A stretch of DNA of 64,000 nt from Anagrus nilaparvatae (taxonomy: Eukaryota > Arthropoda > Insecta > Hymenoptera > Mymaridae), in assembly GCA_022575985.1 (NCBI GenBank), contig JAKSXM010000258.1, positions 186,001-250,000 on the forward strand, given 5' to 3'. The notes beneath the pieces were generated by a model. That model saw only the letters and a list, made by a program, of their open reading frames with translations. It did no database searches and had not been told where the DNA came from. The position numbers and the translations under genes are program-made. Shown here piece after piece: positions 50,101 to 62,100 of the stretch (position 1 is its first letter; each line of letters opens with the position of its first letter).

Positions 50101-53100
50101 AAAAATGACACAAGTTTTTGATTAAAACTTCATTATTTATCAAAAACAAAAATAAAAAAAACCCAAGTATAAAAATTAACAAAATGTGCCTCATAATCCG
50201 ATTGGAACTCAACCATTTTAAAAAATTTTAAAAAATGCAATTTTTTATTAAAAATATTTCAAACTAAATAAAATTACACAACAAAAACGTGCTAATATTA
50301 TACATAATACTTTTTTTTTAAACTTCAAAACCACAGGACTTTTTTAATCCATGCATCGAATTGCATAACCCAAATCAACAACACAAGCACCTGAATAAAA
50401 ATACTGTATAATCCGATTAATTAATTAATTAATATTTTTTTCTTTTTTAATTCATCCAAACTTAATACCTTAACTTTTGTAGTCACGTGGTTTGGTTTAT
50501 TTTTATTTCCACGTGATTGATGTTACATGCATCAAAAAATTTCATTTAATTTTTTATGTAATTTTGAATATTTAGTGCTGGGTTGGTTTATGCTGTTTGA
50601 TCTAGATTTTTAATGGGTTATTATGCAACTTGAGTTTGGTTGAAATTTTTAAACGTTTAAATTTTCAATTTCGAAAGTTATCACTTGACTTAGATTTATT
50701 CATATAATTTAGCAATTGGTTGTAATTATTATTGATTGTCCTTAATACAATGCATAATTTGCATTGTTTAGACTAGCTTGATTTCTCTACTGGATTTCAC
50801 TGGAATTGTTTACAAATTGATTTCTAAAATTTAAACGAAATTCAATCAAAGCTGATAAAAATTATAATTTTTTTCCTCATTCAAAAAGTTGAAAATCGTT
50901 TCGTATATCAGTTTCCAGCACTACTCCAGAAGTGGTTAAACCAATTAACAGTATCAATTTTCTCGCAGTTGCAGCGAATATCAAAAACAATAATAAATAT
51001 GTCACAACATGTCATCTTCATTTAATTAAATAAGGAAAAAAATTTTTCTATTTTCAGTACACACAGCCCATAACATAAACGAGAATCACTCGCGTGAATC
51101 AGTGTATCAGCCGGAAGTCCGGCCCACACGAGTTCCGTTTGTTAGCGCTGTACTTCATATTACAATTATACGTTTTTTTGTCTTTTGTATTTAAATAAAA
51201 CATATTCTCTATCTCGCTCACTCTGCGCAGAATGAGAATTTTATATTTTTTTCTGCAAAAAAGCTAAACAGATGAAGTGATATTTTATACCTATGCACCT
51301 TTTTTATCGATGTAATTATATGTTGCAGCCGATGATGCGCGAATTTTTTTTGCATGTGAAGGTTTATGTTACATGTTAGAGAGACATGCGAAATATAATT
51401 ATGAGCAGATGTCTAAAAAAAACGCTTGTATATTAGCCGGAGTGCTATTTGAATTTTGGGCTGAAAATGAAGTAATGAAACTTGGAATCGAACGATGATA
51501 TGGAAATTGCAGCTTAAAACAATGTAAAAATGAAAATTTACTTCACTAAATCACTTTTAGCAGTTTGTGTTCTATTGTAACAAAATGACTTTTTTTTTAA
51601 ATAACTGCCAGGCTAATATAGACCGCAGACAAAGTTTTAGAGAAAAAAAATACTTTTCTTTTCTTTTTAACCTGGCTAATTTAGTATGAGATTCTATTTT
51701 TAAATTTCAGAGTTGAAAAATCACCGAAAAAATATATTTTTTAAAAAAATTAATAATTTTTTACGCTAAAACTGACCCACATAAAAAATTTTTATTCAAA
51801 TATTTTTGAAGTTTTATTTTTTAAAAGAATGCTAAAAAATTGTTTTTTTTATTTTAGAAGGTTATATTTTATGTATGCAAAAAAAAATTATTTATTTGCA
51901 CAAAGCGATAAAGAAATATGAGTGATTTTTTTAGAATCGCTGACAGGTTGTGTATTTTTTAAAAATCTTGCGAAAAAAAGTCGTAAAAAATATTATTTTT
52001 ATGGCACTTGTTGAATTAGTAGAAAAAATAGGCAAGGGGCGGTCGACTTGACGCTCTTTTATAAATCTAAAACTCTTATTTATGAAAATTTCTTTAAAAT
52101 AAAACTTAAATTCGAACATTTTTTTGTGATTCCAGATTGACTATCCAGAAGTCCACAGTGGCAGAATGCATCGACCGCCGCAATCACACACCATAGCTGA
52201 CCATCGACAGGTCAACTTGGTCTTCGAAGATACGGTAATTATTAATAATTTAAAAAAACATGGTTCATTGAATTTTAAAAATATTTTTATATTAAATTAA
52301 GATTTATTGATTAGAAAACAATTTTAATCTCAAGTGTAAACTTTCTCTTTTAAAGAAATTTCATTTTTTCGCAAAATTCTTGTAAAATATTTTCTTTAAC
52401 AATTTTTCGCTAAAATAATTCAAAAATCGTTAATTACACAAGACTTTTGCACGCGTTGTCAATAATAAAAAAACTGTTCTCATTAATAAAACATGATTTA
52501 AATACTAAAATAAAAAATATTTTTTTATCAAATAAATCAAATAAGTTGTAGGAAATACGCACTATTTTACAAATGAAATAAATAAAATTGCCAGTTCAGA
52601 ACAGGTTAAAAAAGGAAAGTTACTCTAGACGGGTGTGTATTTATTTTAGCTTATTTTTCTCTCGTAAATACGAATATTATACGCATCGTCTACTTTATGC
52701 TCCATTTAATTTCTATATTTAAGACTGTCTGTATTTTTTCCTTTTTATGTACCGGGTCGTAATTGACTTTTGGAATTGAGACTGCTAAGAGTGGCCATTT
52801 ACCGAGAAAATAAAGTCCTTAGAGTTTTTGGGTTTTAATTGTGTTTTGTTTATGGGGCATGTAGGATATGTTTTGCCTGATTGAGTTCGCAGAATGAATG
52901 GAGAAATTTGGTGTCAAATTTTGCGCATGAGTTTTACGCCCAGTTTGGGTCAAAAATACTTAATTAATTTTTGCAGAATTTCCTTAAAATTTCTGCTAAT
53001 TTAACTTTGTGGACCAAACATAGCCAGTTAAGCTTTTCTTCGCCAAACCAGAAAATTTCTAGTAGGAATCGATAGTTAGAAGTAGCCTAAGATCGAGAAA

Positions 53101-56100
53101 AAACTATGCTTACATTTTTTCCCAGTGTACACAACAATATTTCAATTTTGACTGCACAGCATCTAGTAATTAATCAATAATTGAAACATTATTTTTCATT
53201 TTTTAATTAATTAACATAAAAAACAAGTTATTCAATAAACTTTTTAATCAATCAAGTAAATAAAATAAAATATAATTTTAAAAAATAAATTTTGCAATAA
53301 TCGCGCAGTTAATATAAATAAACTTTTTTATTAACCTAAAAAAAAAGTTTTTAAGTACCTTGGAAAATAAAGTTAGTTATTTTTATAAAACTATTTCTTC
53401 TGAAGTTTTATTTAATATTATCTTTTAATTAAAAATATTAAAATTATTTTGTCTCTCTGTTTATTGCTCGGTCTTTGTTTTTTAAGCTTGTCTGAGCTTT
53501 TCGCTATCGGTGAATTTCTTTAATTAAAAGTACTTGTCCAGAGTGACTGAAATTATTTTTGATAAATAAAAAGTTTTGCCTAGAATTTTCAGTTGTTTGT
53601 ATTTTTTAAAAAAGATTGACTGAAACTAAACTGTTAATTTACTCGACCATTCAAATATTCTCAACCATGCAAAAAAAAATTTTTACTAATATTTTTCACA
53701 TTTAATTCTTTATTAAAATGTTCTACTATTTTCTTCCTCTTAAATTCTTTATTTTATTAAACAAGACACGTTTATTTTTTTTTATTTTTCCTTTTTCTTA
53801 TTTTTATCATCAAAATAAAAAAATACAATTGTGTTTCAAGTACCTCCAGTCTGGCTATTACTTTTTTATTATTTTAGTCAGTCTCTGTTAGAGAGAAAAA
53901 AGGCTGTTAAAATAAATTTACTAGTTTATATCTCTTACTGCGAGCTTGCGAGCTTTTTATAAAAAAAAAGTCTATTTGAGTCCGTCGGAGCAATAAGCCG
54001 ACATAAACTTTAAAATATTTAAAGTATTTTTTTTAAAGATCAGGTACGTACTTCGCGCCGGGTGGCAAACGGGATCCTTTCTTATGCGTATAACAAGGCG
54101 GGGGGCACTTAGGTACCCGAATTTATGCACTTCAATGTGTTTTTATTCATATTTTGTTAGAAAAAAAAAGTAAAAAAAAAAATTTTATGTCGGCTTATTG
54201 CTCCGACGGACTCATTTATTTTTCTCTTCTTGTTTGTATACCTATTTTTCTTACGGGAAAAATGTATTTCAAAATTAAATTAATTTTTAAAAAAAAGTCT
54301 TGGGTATTTCCGAGAATATTAAAAATATGTGACACATTAACATGATATTTTTAAAAGATGTTTTTTTTTCATTATTGCATTTTAATTAACTTCCTCTATA
54401 CACACTTAAAACGTCGATACTTTTTATAATTTAATTTTTTTTATATACGTAATAATAATAAAAGGTAAAAAAATGAAATTAATTTTCTCAAACATATGCA
54501 ATAGCTTTATAATAGAGCCGTAGTTGTAGTTGTAAAACCAGTGATTTTAAAAGACAGAGAAAAAAACGCGGTCACGGTAGAACAAAAATAAAGAAAACAC
54601 TTATCTCATTCATCGTTACTTGAACAAAGACGGAAATATTCTATCTCACGATTGTTAAAAAGATATGCCAATCCCTTCTTCTTCTGCTCCTATCGTTTTA
54701 ATACTCTACCCAATTATTTATTTAATGATTTTTAAAGCTTTTTAAGCTTTTAAATCTCAATTAATTATTAGTTTTTTAATGAAAGACAGAATAAATAAAA
54801 AATAACGATAGAGGACATCGAACTACACTAGCGCTTGTAGCGGTTTACTTTTGCTACGTTCAGTGGAATTCACTCGCCGCGCGCGCGAGCATCGTATTCT
54901 CTGTTGTTATTTATCATATCAAAACTTTTTGTTTGTTATTTTTAAGAAAAAAAATTAAAAAACTGTCTTTTATTAATATTTTTTAAGCAGATTAACTAAA
55001 ATATGTGTGGAATTGAATTAAGTGTTTATTGTTTATTAAAAACAAATATTTTTTGTTTGCACTCGTCGTCACGGACTTGTTGCAGCACCAGTGTTAAAAC
55101 GTTGTTTTTTTATGAGTAGTGGTGTTTAATGAACTTTCTTATTTTTCTTACTATCCTTTTTTTTAAATAAAAACAAATAAAATATGCTCCAATATGTATT
55201 TTGGAGCACGAAAAATAAAGTTTTTTAAATAATTTGATATTTATAATTTAATTTAAAAGTTTAAATAAAAAAAAATCTAGTGAATAAAAAATGGATACTT
55301 TTGGAGTGTATCAAGTGAGTTCATTTTTAAATCTGTATATGTAAACAAAAAAATTAAATTTAATTAAATATTAAAAGATAATAGACATGTAAGAAATATA
55401 TCTAATAAAGAATGCGTTCATTCGCCCTTTCACGCGCGTTCACTATAATAATAATATTCTCTCTGTATATTTGTTAGTAAAAAAAATAATATACTTTTTG
55501 CTTTGCCTTCAAAGAGTCTCTCCATTATGTGCGATTTCATGGCCGATCTCTCTCACAAACAGGGACTTATAATATTATAAGTCCGCTATCTTTTTTAGAA
55601 AGAGAAAAAGAATATATGAGTGTCATGTCCACTCTCAGATCCTGGAATGAAATAATTATGCATAATAATCTAATTTTTTTTTTATAGGAAATAGTATTAT
55701 TTTTTTACTGATAAAACTGTTTTTATCAAAAGAGGAACTTTATAATTTACAATAGCATCCAATTAAATGAAAATTTTAGTACTCTTTTTTTTCTGTACGA
55801 ATTGTTTTTTTTATTTTTTTTGAATTGGCAATTAATACACGCCCATTTCTTATAAGATGTTTTTTGCATATATAGATATTTTAAATAAAATAATGTCTAA
55901 TAGATAAGGTATATTACTGTTTGAAATAAATTTAATTCTTTTTTTTTATTGTTATTTTAGACAGAGAAATGTTTTATAAAAATTTAATATAAAAAATTTC
56001 AATGAACATGTTTTATTAATTGATTAAAGTACTATAATAAAAATAAATGTAGCAATTACAACAATAAAAAATTTTAATTTTCAGTTCTCACAAGGCCTTA

Positions 56101-59100
56101 CGGGCAGGCCAGAGTTGTATCAAAAATCAAACAGAAGTAGTCATTCGAGTGATACAAGTTCTGCATACAGTGGTTCGGACACAATGACTTCTGTACAAAG
56201 TTCTTTGGATGCAGATCCGGATGAAGTTGATCTGTCAGGGTTAATGGAGTCAATTGTAGACAGTGATGAAGATGAAGATCTTGCCGAGAGTTTGGATGTA
56301 AGTGGTTTTAGATTGTTTATTAAATATCAGAATTTTTTAATTTAAACTTATTTTTAATTTGTAGAGTTTAGTAGTGCGAGATACAGTGAGGGAATGTTTA
56401 GAAAAAGATCCAATTGAAAGATCTGAAGAAGATATTGAAATCCTTTTAGAACTTACACAGCATTTAAAGGCATTTACAAATATGACTTTAGCAGTTAGAC
56501 GAGCTTTGTGCTCTGTTATGGTCTTTGCCGTTGTAGAAAGATCTGGGATGGTAGTTCTTAATGATGGTGAAGAATTAGATAGTTGGAGCGTTTTAATTAA
56601 TGGTACAGTAGAAGTTGAACACAGTAATGGAGAAATTGAACAATTACATGTTGGTGACAGTTTTGGTATTTTACCAACAATGGAAAGGCTACTTCATCGC
56701 GGAATAATGAGGACAAAGTAATTAAAGAATTTTTTACATTTAAAAATTTTCTATAGTTGAGGTATTAATAATTTTTGTTATTAGGTGCGATGATTGTCAA
56801 TTTGTCTGTGTCACTCAAGCAGATTACTATAGGATACAGCATCAAGGAGAAGAAAATACAAAAAAACACGAGGAAAATGGAAGGGTAGTTCTAGTTACTG
56901 AATTAAGAGGTGCTATGGATGGCGTATCTAGACGTGGTCACGTTGTTATTAGAGGAACGCCAGAACGATTAATGTTACAATTAATAGAAGACAACAGTAT
57001 TACAGATCCTACATATGTAGAAGACTTTTTGTTAACACACAGAACATTCGTTAATAATCCATTATTATTAGCTAACCAATTATTAGAGTGGTTTGATGAA
57101 ATGCAAGCCAGAGATAGGGTTGCTAGGGTTGTTTTATTATGGGTTAATAATCATTTTACTGACTTTGAAACTGATCCTGCAATGATGGAATTTTTAGAAA
57201 AATTTGAAGCAGTCTTAGAACGAGAAAAAATGCAGGGACAACAAAGGTAAGAAATTCAAGCATTGATTTTTTAAGCAACAAATATTAATGTTATTCATTC
57301 TTTAGACTACTAAATATTGCATGCGCTGCTAAAGCAAGGACAAGAAATGTAACCTTAGCAAGGCCGAGCAGAGATGAAGTCCTTCATTTTAGTATTCTAG
57401 GAGGCTACGAAAGAGGTTTTGGTATATTTATTTCAAAAGTTGAAAAAAAATCAAAAGCTGAAGATGTGGGGTTAAAGCGAGGTGATCAAATACTCGAAGT
57501 TAATGGACAAAGTTTTGAACACGTTAATCATTCTAGGGCTTTAGAAATTTTGAGAGGTTCTACACATTTAAGTATTACTGTTAAATCAAATCTTTTAGGT
57601 AAGTGTAAAGAGTTTGAAGACAATAATTTTAATTTTAATTTAAAATATTTTTTACAATTTACAGCTTTTAAAGAAATGTTACAAATGCCAGAAAATTCTC
57701 CAAGACCTCGTGGTAGAACAAAACCTGAAATTCTTCCACGATTGCAGACTGATCCTCGAATAAGATTGTCAACTCATGTAGACCCATTAACTACACCTGT
57801 TAACTCCTTAAACCCCATTATGAACAGTGTTCAACTTCTCATTCCTAACGATAGTAATAATTTATCTCCTTGCTCGAAAGATTCTAAAAAAGAACATAAG
57901 GGTTTCATGACACTTGGCCCCAAAAGAAGATTACAGAAAGCTCTCATGAAAATGAATATTTTGCCAAAGAATACTATAAAGTAAGTGTTTTGAGCTAAAA
58001 TATTTAAAAAAAGTTTTTTAATTTTAATTATTAACGTATACATATGTAAATTTTAGTGATGGTGTGCATTTGGACGATCTTCTTGGACCTCCGCATACAC
58101 CACCAGGAACTGGACTTGCTCAAACAACGTCAAATCTATATCACTCAAGAAGTAATCCAGATCTAACAACATTATATTGCTATGATGATCTTAGGCAACC
58201 AGATTATCCAGAACATGTACTAAAAGTATATAAAGCCGATCAAACTTGTAAATATCTACTTGTTCATAAAGAAACTACTGCACATGAAGTTGTGATGCTT
58301 GCACTTCAAGAATTCGGTATTACCGAAAGCAGTTCTAATTTTTCATTAGCAGAAGTAAGCGTCGGTGAAGGGGGTATGATAAAACAACGTAGGCTACCAG
58401 ATCAATTACAGAATTTAGCTGAAAGAATAGGTTTAAGTTCTCGTTATTATTTAAAAACAAATGGACTTTCGGAAACATTAGTAGCTGATGAGCAGGCACC
58501 AGATTTAATAAGAGAATCTCAAGTTCATTTTTTACAACTAAATGCTGTTGAAGTAGCTGTTCAATTAACCCTTCAAGATTTTAGTATTTTCAGGCAAATT
58601 GAATCCACAGAATATGTTGATGACTTATTTGAATTAAAAAGTAGGTATAGCACACCAATGTTAAGTCAATTTGCAGAACTGGTAAATAGAGAAATGTTTT
58701 GGGTTGTCACCGAAGTTTGTTCTGAGCATAATCTTGTTCGACGCAGTAAAATAATTAAGCAATTTATTAAAATAGCTCGTAAGTTTATTGAAATTATTAA
58801 TTTTCAAAATGTTTATTTAAAATTTTTTCAATTATTTAAAAAAATTAATCAGGTCAATGCAAGGATTGTAAAAATTTCAATTCAATGTTTGCAATTATTT
58901 CTGGCCTGGGACATGGTGCAACGTCGAGACTAAGAGCTTCCTGGGAAAAGCTTCCAAGTAAATATCAAAGACTTTTTAGCGATTTACAAGAACTTATGGA
59001 TCCAAGTAGAAATATGAGCAAATATAGACAATTAGTAGCCAGTGAACAAACACAACCACCAATTGTAAGAAATGTTACTTTTCTGCTGTAAAATTTTGTT

Positions 59101-62100
59101 AACAATATCAATATGACATTTTTTTTCTAGATTCCATTTTATCCGGTCGTCAAAAAAGATTTAACTTTCATTAATCTTGGAAATGATTCAATTGTAGAAG
59201 GTTTATATAATTTTGAAAAATTAAGAATGATTGCAAAAGAAGTTCGTACCTTAACAAGCATGTGTTCATCTACTTATGATCCAACAACAATGTTGGAGCG
59301 TGGTGGTCAACCACCAAGTTCTGCAATGGCATCCTTAAATCAAATGACTACTGGAAATCAAATTACCACACAAACTGCTACAGTAAAACGAAGGAAAAAA
59401 TCAGCTGCGGCACCAAACCCAAAGAAAATGTTTGAAGAAGCACAAATGGTTAGACGAGTGAAAACGTATCTTACAAATATAAAAGTAATTACAGATGAAG
59501 AAAAACTTCATCAGCTTTCTGTAGAGTGCGAACCACATGCTGGTGCAGTTGCCATGGCTGCAGCTGTACCACTTGGAAGTTCTAGAGGAAGAAGGCATCC
59601 TTCTCCAACACTCTCAACTACTAGTAGTGCTAGCAGTACAAGCGAGGGAAGAAAGAGTATACAAGGTAAGTTGAGAATAAAATATTTTTCAAATGATGCA
59701 CTAAATAAAATTTTTTATTTTTGTTAAGGTACCAAATTCGGAGCAGCATCTCCTCAAGCAGTTCGAAAAATGTTAGCTTTATCTGATCCACATAAAACAA
59801 GGCCTTATCAACCAAAACACTGCACTCCACAGCTGCCAGTACCTGGACTTGGTATGCATTCGAATTTAGAACCAAGTCCTGGTGCTCCACGAAGAGTTGG
59901 ATCAGGTAGTCGAATACCTATGCATGAAAGATCACACAGCGATACACCATCAGGATTACCACCGCCTGTTGATTTAAGTGCTGAAAGCAGTAGTGTCACT
60001 AGTCTCAGTAATCTTCAACCTCTTAGGAAAACTATGACAAGTGGTGAGTTTTAAAGTTATTTTTAGAAATTGCTCGCTGTAACTGGAATATATTATAAAA
60101 GTCTTTCTCTATCTGTTTTTCTTATTCTTAATTTCTAGCTGTATTGAAAATTTTTATTTCAGAGCTTTATCATTTAATCATGATCATTTTATTATAATTA
60201 TAATTTGGTGATTGAAAAAATTTAATTAATCTCTTTTAATGTAATTGTGAATAAAAAACAGTAGAGAAAGAAAGCCTGAGAGATTTTGAGGTGCAATAGG
60301 ATAATGATAAAATTGCAACAAAAAAATGTATGAATGATTATGAAATTTATGCAAGTCATTGAAATGAAAAAAAGAAATTTAAATGAATGAAAGGTTCTTT
60401 TTTATTTGTATTTTTTTTTTTGCACATTGCACTGCCGTCACGCAAAAATCATTCAATCTTATCATAATATTTATCCTTAATTGGTGTTCCACGCGAGCAC
60501 GCATTTATAAAAATTTTAATTTATGAAGTAATTATTTATTAAAGCTAATATTTTTGATTCATTTCATGTCACTTCATATATTAATCCTAAGATAAGTTTA
60601 ATTGAACAAATTGATAAAAAACTGTATACTTAACTTGATATTTGGCGTGCAGCAAAAATTAAATACATGATAAAAAATAAAAAAATTAATTATTTTAAAA
60701 ATGAGAGCAAAATTGAAGCAGTCAAGTTATAGAAGTTTGTGTTGGGGAAAATTTGTGTAGGTTCTGTAACAAGCAGTGACAGTGGTCATAGTACTCAATT
60801 GGATAGTCACAGCGGAAGCAGCGTAGAAGCAGGTGGAAGTCCACCACCTTTACAAAGAAGGCATTCTGCCATGCAAGGTATGTAAATGAGAATAAAAGAT
60901 TCACTGTAAATTTAAAAATAAACAATACTAAGAGCAAGATAATTAAAAAATGGACAAATAATATGTGGTACATGGCATGCTTTTAGAATTAAAAAAGCTT
61001 TGAATTATGGGAACTAGATGTTATTATGTAGAGGTTTAAAAATTTTTAATTATTCAATTCGAAGGTTTTAAATTTAATCACTGAAAATTGTTCTTGAAAT
61101 GAAATTTTTGGTGGCTTAAATTAGTAGGGCTTGTTTAATTTAACAAATATATTTAGAAAATTTAGTTTTGTAAATATTTGAATAACCATAGCTAATTTGG
61201 TAGATAAATAAAAGTTAAAATTTTAATAGCAAACATAAAGTAAATAAAATTAAAAAGTAGCTAGATTTAGTAATGGTAAATTATAAGTAAATAATTTTTT
61301 TTATAAAAGTTTGTTTATTCATGTAAATAATCAACTAAAATTTTTTTTTATTAAAACTTGTTTATATGCTAGAAAGCATAAAACAATGTAGCACTTTTTT
61401 GACAAAAAAGAAATCAAATAATCAAACTTTTTAAAATAAAATTTAAAAAGAAAAATGTAAATTACTGTAAAGCTTTCTGCTCTCAAGCTTATGCTTTGAA
61501 AATTAAAAAGTACTTTTTACCACCTATCATCAAATATCATCCTAAATTAAAAAATTTACTCCTATTTTAACAAAACTCTTTTCAACGGAAGCAGGAACAT
61601 TTGTAAGAGGTGGTTGCACACCACCTTTTCCACATGCTGTGGCGGTGTTACCTCCTCTTCCTATAACGAATAATAATAATCATCCTCATCAACGTCAATA
61701 TCAGCAACATTGCCATCATTATCACCAACATTATTGTAACAATATGCCTTGTCCTTCTGATGGTGAGTTTGCTTCTGGTGAAATTTCCTTGCTTTTTTAT
61801 TTCATCCATTATTTTTCTTTTAATCCTCTTTGGCTTGACTAATTTTTCTCCTTGAATAGAAACTTGCATATTAAGTTTGCTTTTGTTTGCATCGGGCATG
61901 CTGTTACTCGATATTATAAACTGGATGCGCATGTGATGTGTAAAAGTATTATTTAATATTTTGTATGTTTGAATAGTTTGTGATGTGTGGTATAACTTAT
62001 TATTTAATGAAATAAATAATTAATTACTTTAAAATAAGTAAATAAAAAATTTAACAGTTTAGTTAGATTAAAAGTTAAGTTTGTTGAGCTTGTAGTTAAA

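Larger units (their letters stand above)
43273..52135 (+). other. RapGEF intron 2
   Basis: About 8.9 kb of AT-rich DNA. It contains short inverted-repeat elements at 45541-45681 and 49691-49897, a TG run near 47950-47970 and several CACGTG words (for example 47640-47690). No exon is seen. A less AT-rich patch at 51060-51170 (CACTCGCGTGAATCAGTG, AAGTCCGGCCCACACGAG) has no coding frame and could be regulatory. Confidence 0.55.
52235..56084 (+). other. RapGEF intron 3, containing a MITE and the alternative promoter
   Basis: About 3.85 kb in the long isoform. It holds the element at 53978-54213 and the alternative first exon at 55291-55314. The remainder is AT-rich with no coding frame. Confidence 0.65.

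Noticed and set aside
57831..60973. Several - strand open frames opposite RapGEF exons
   Set aside because: They are antisense shadows of clearly coding + strand exons and have no independent support.
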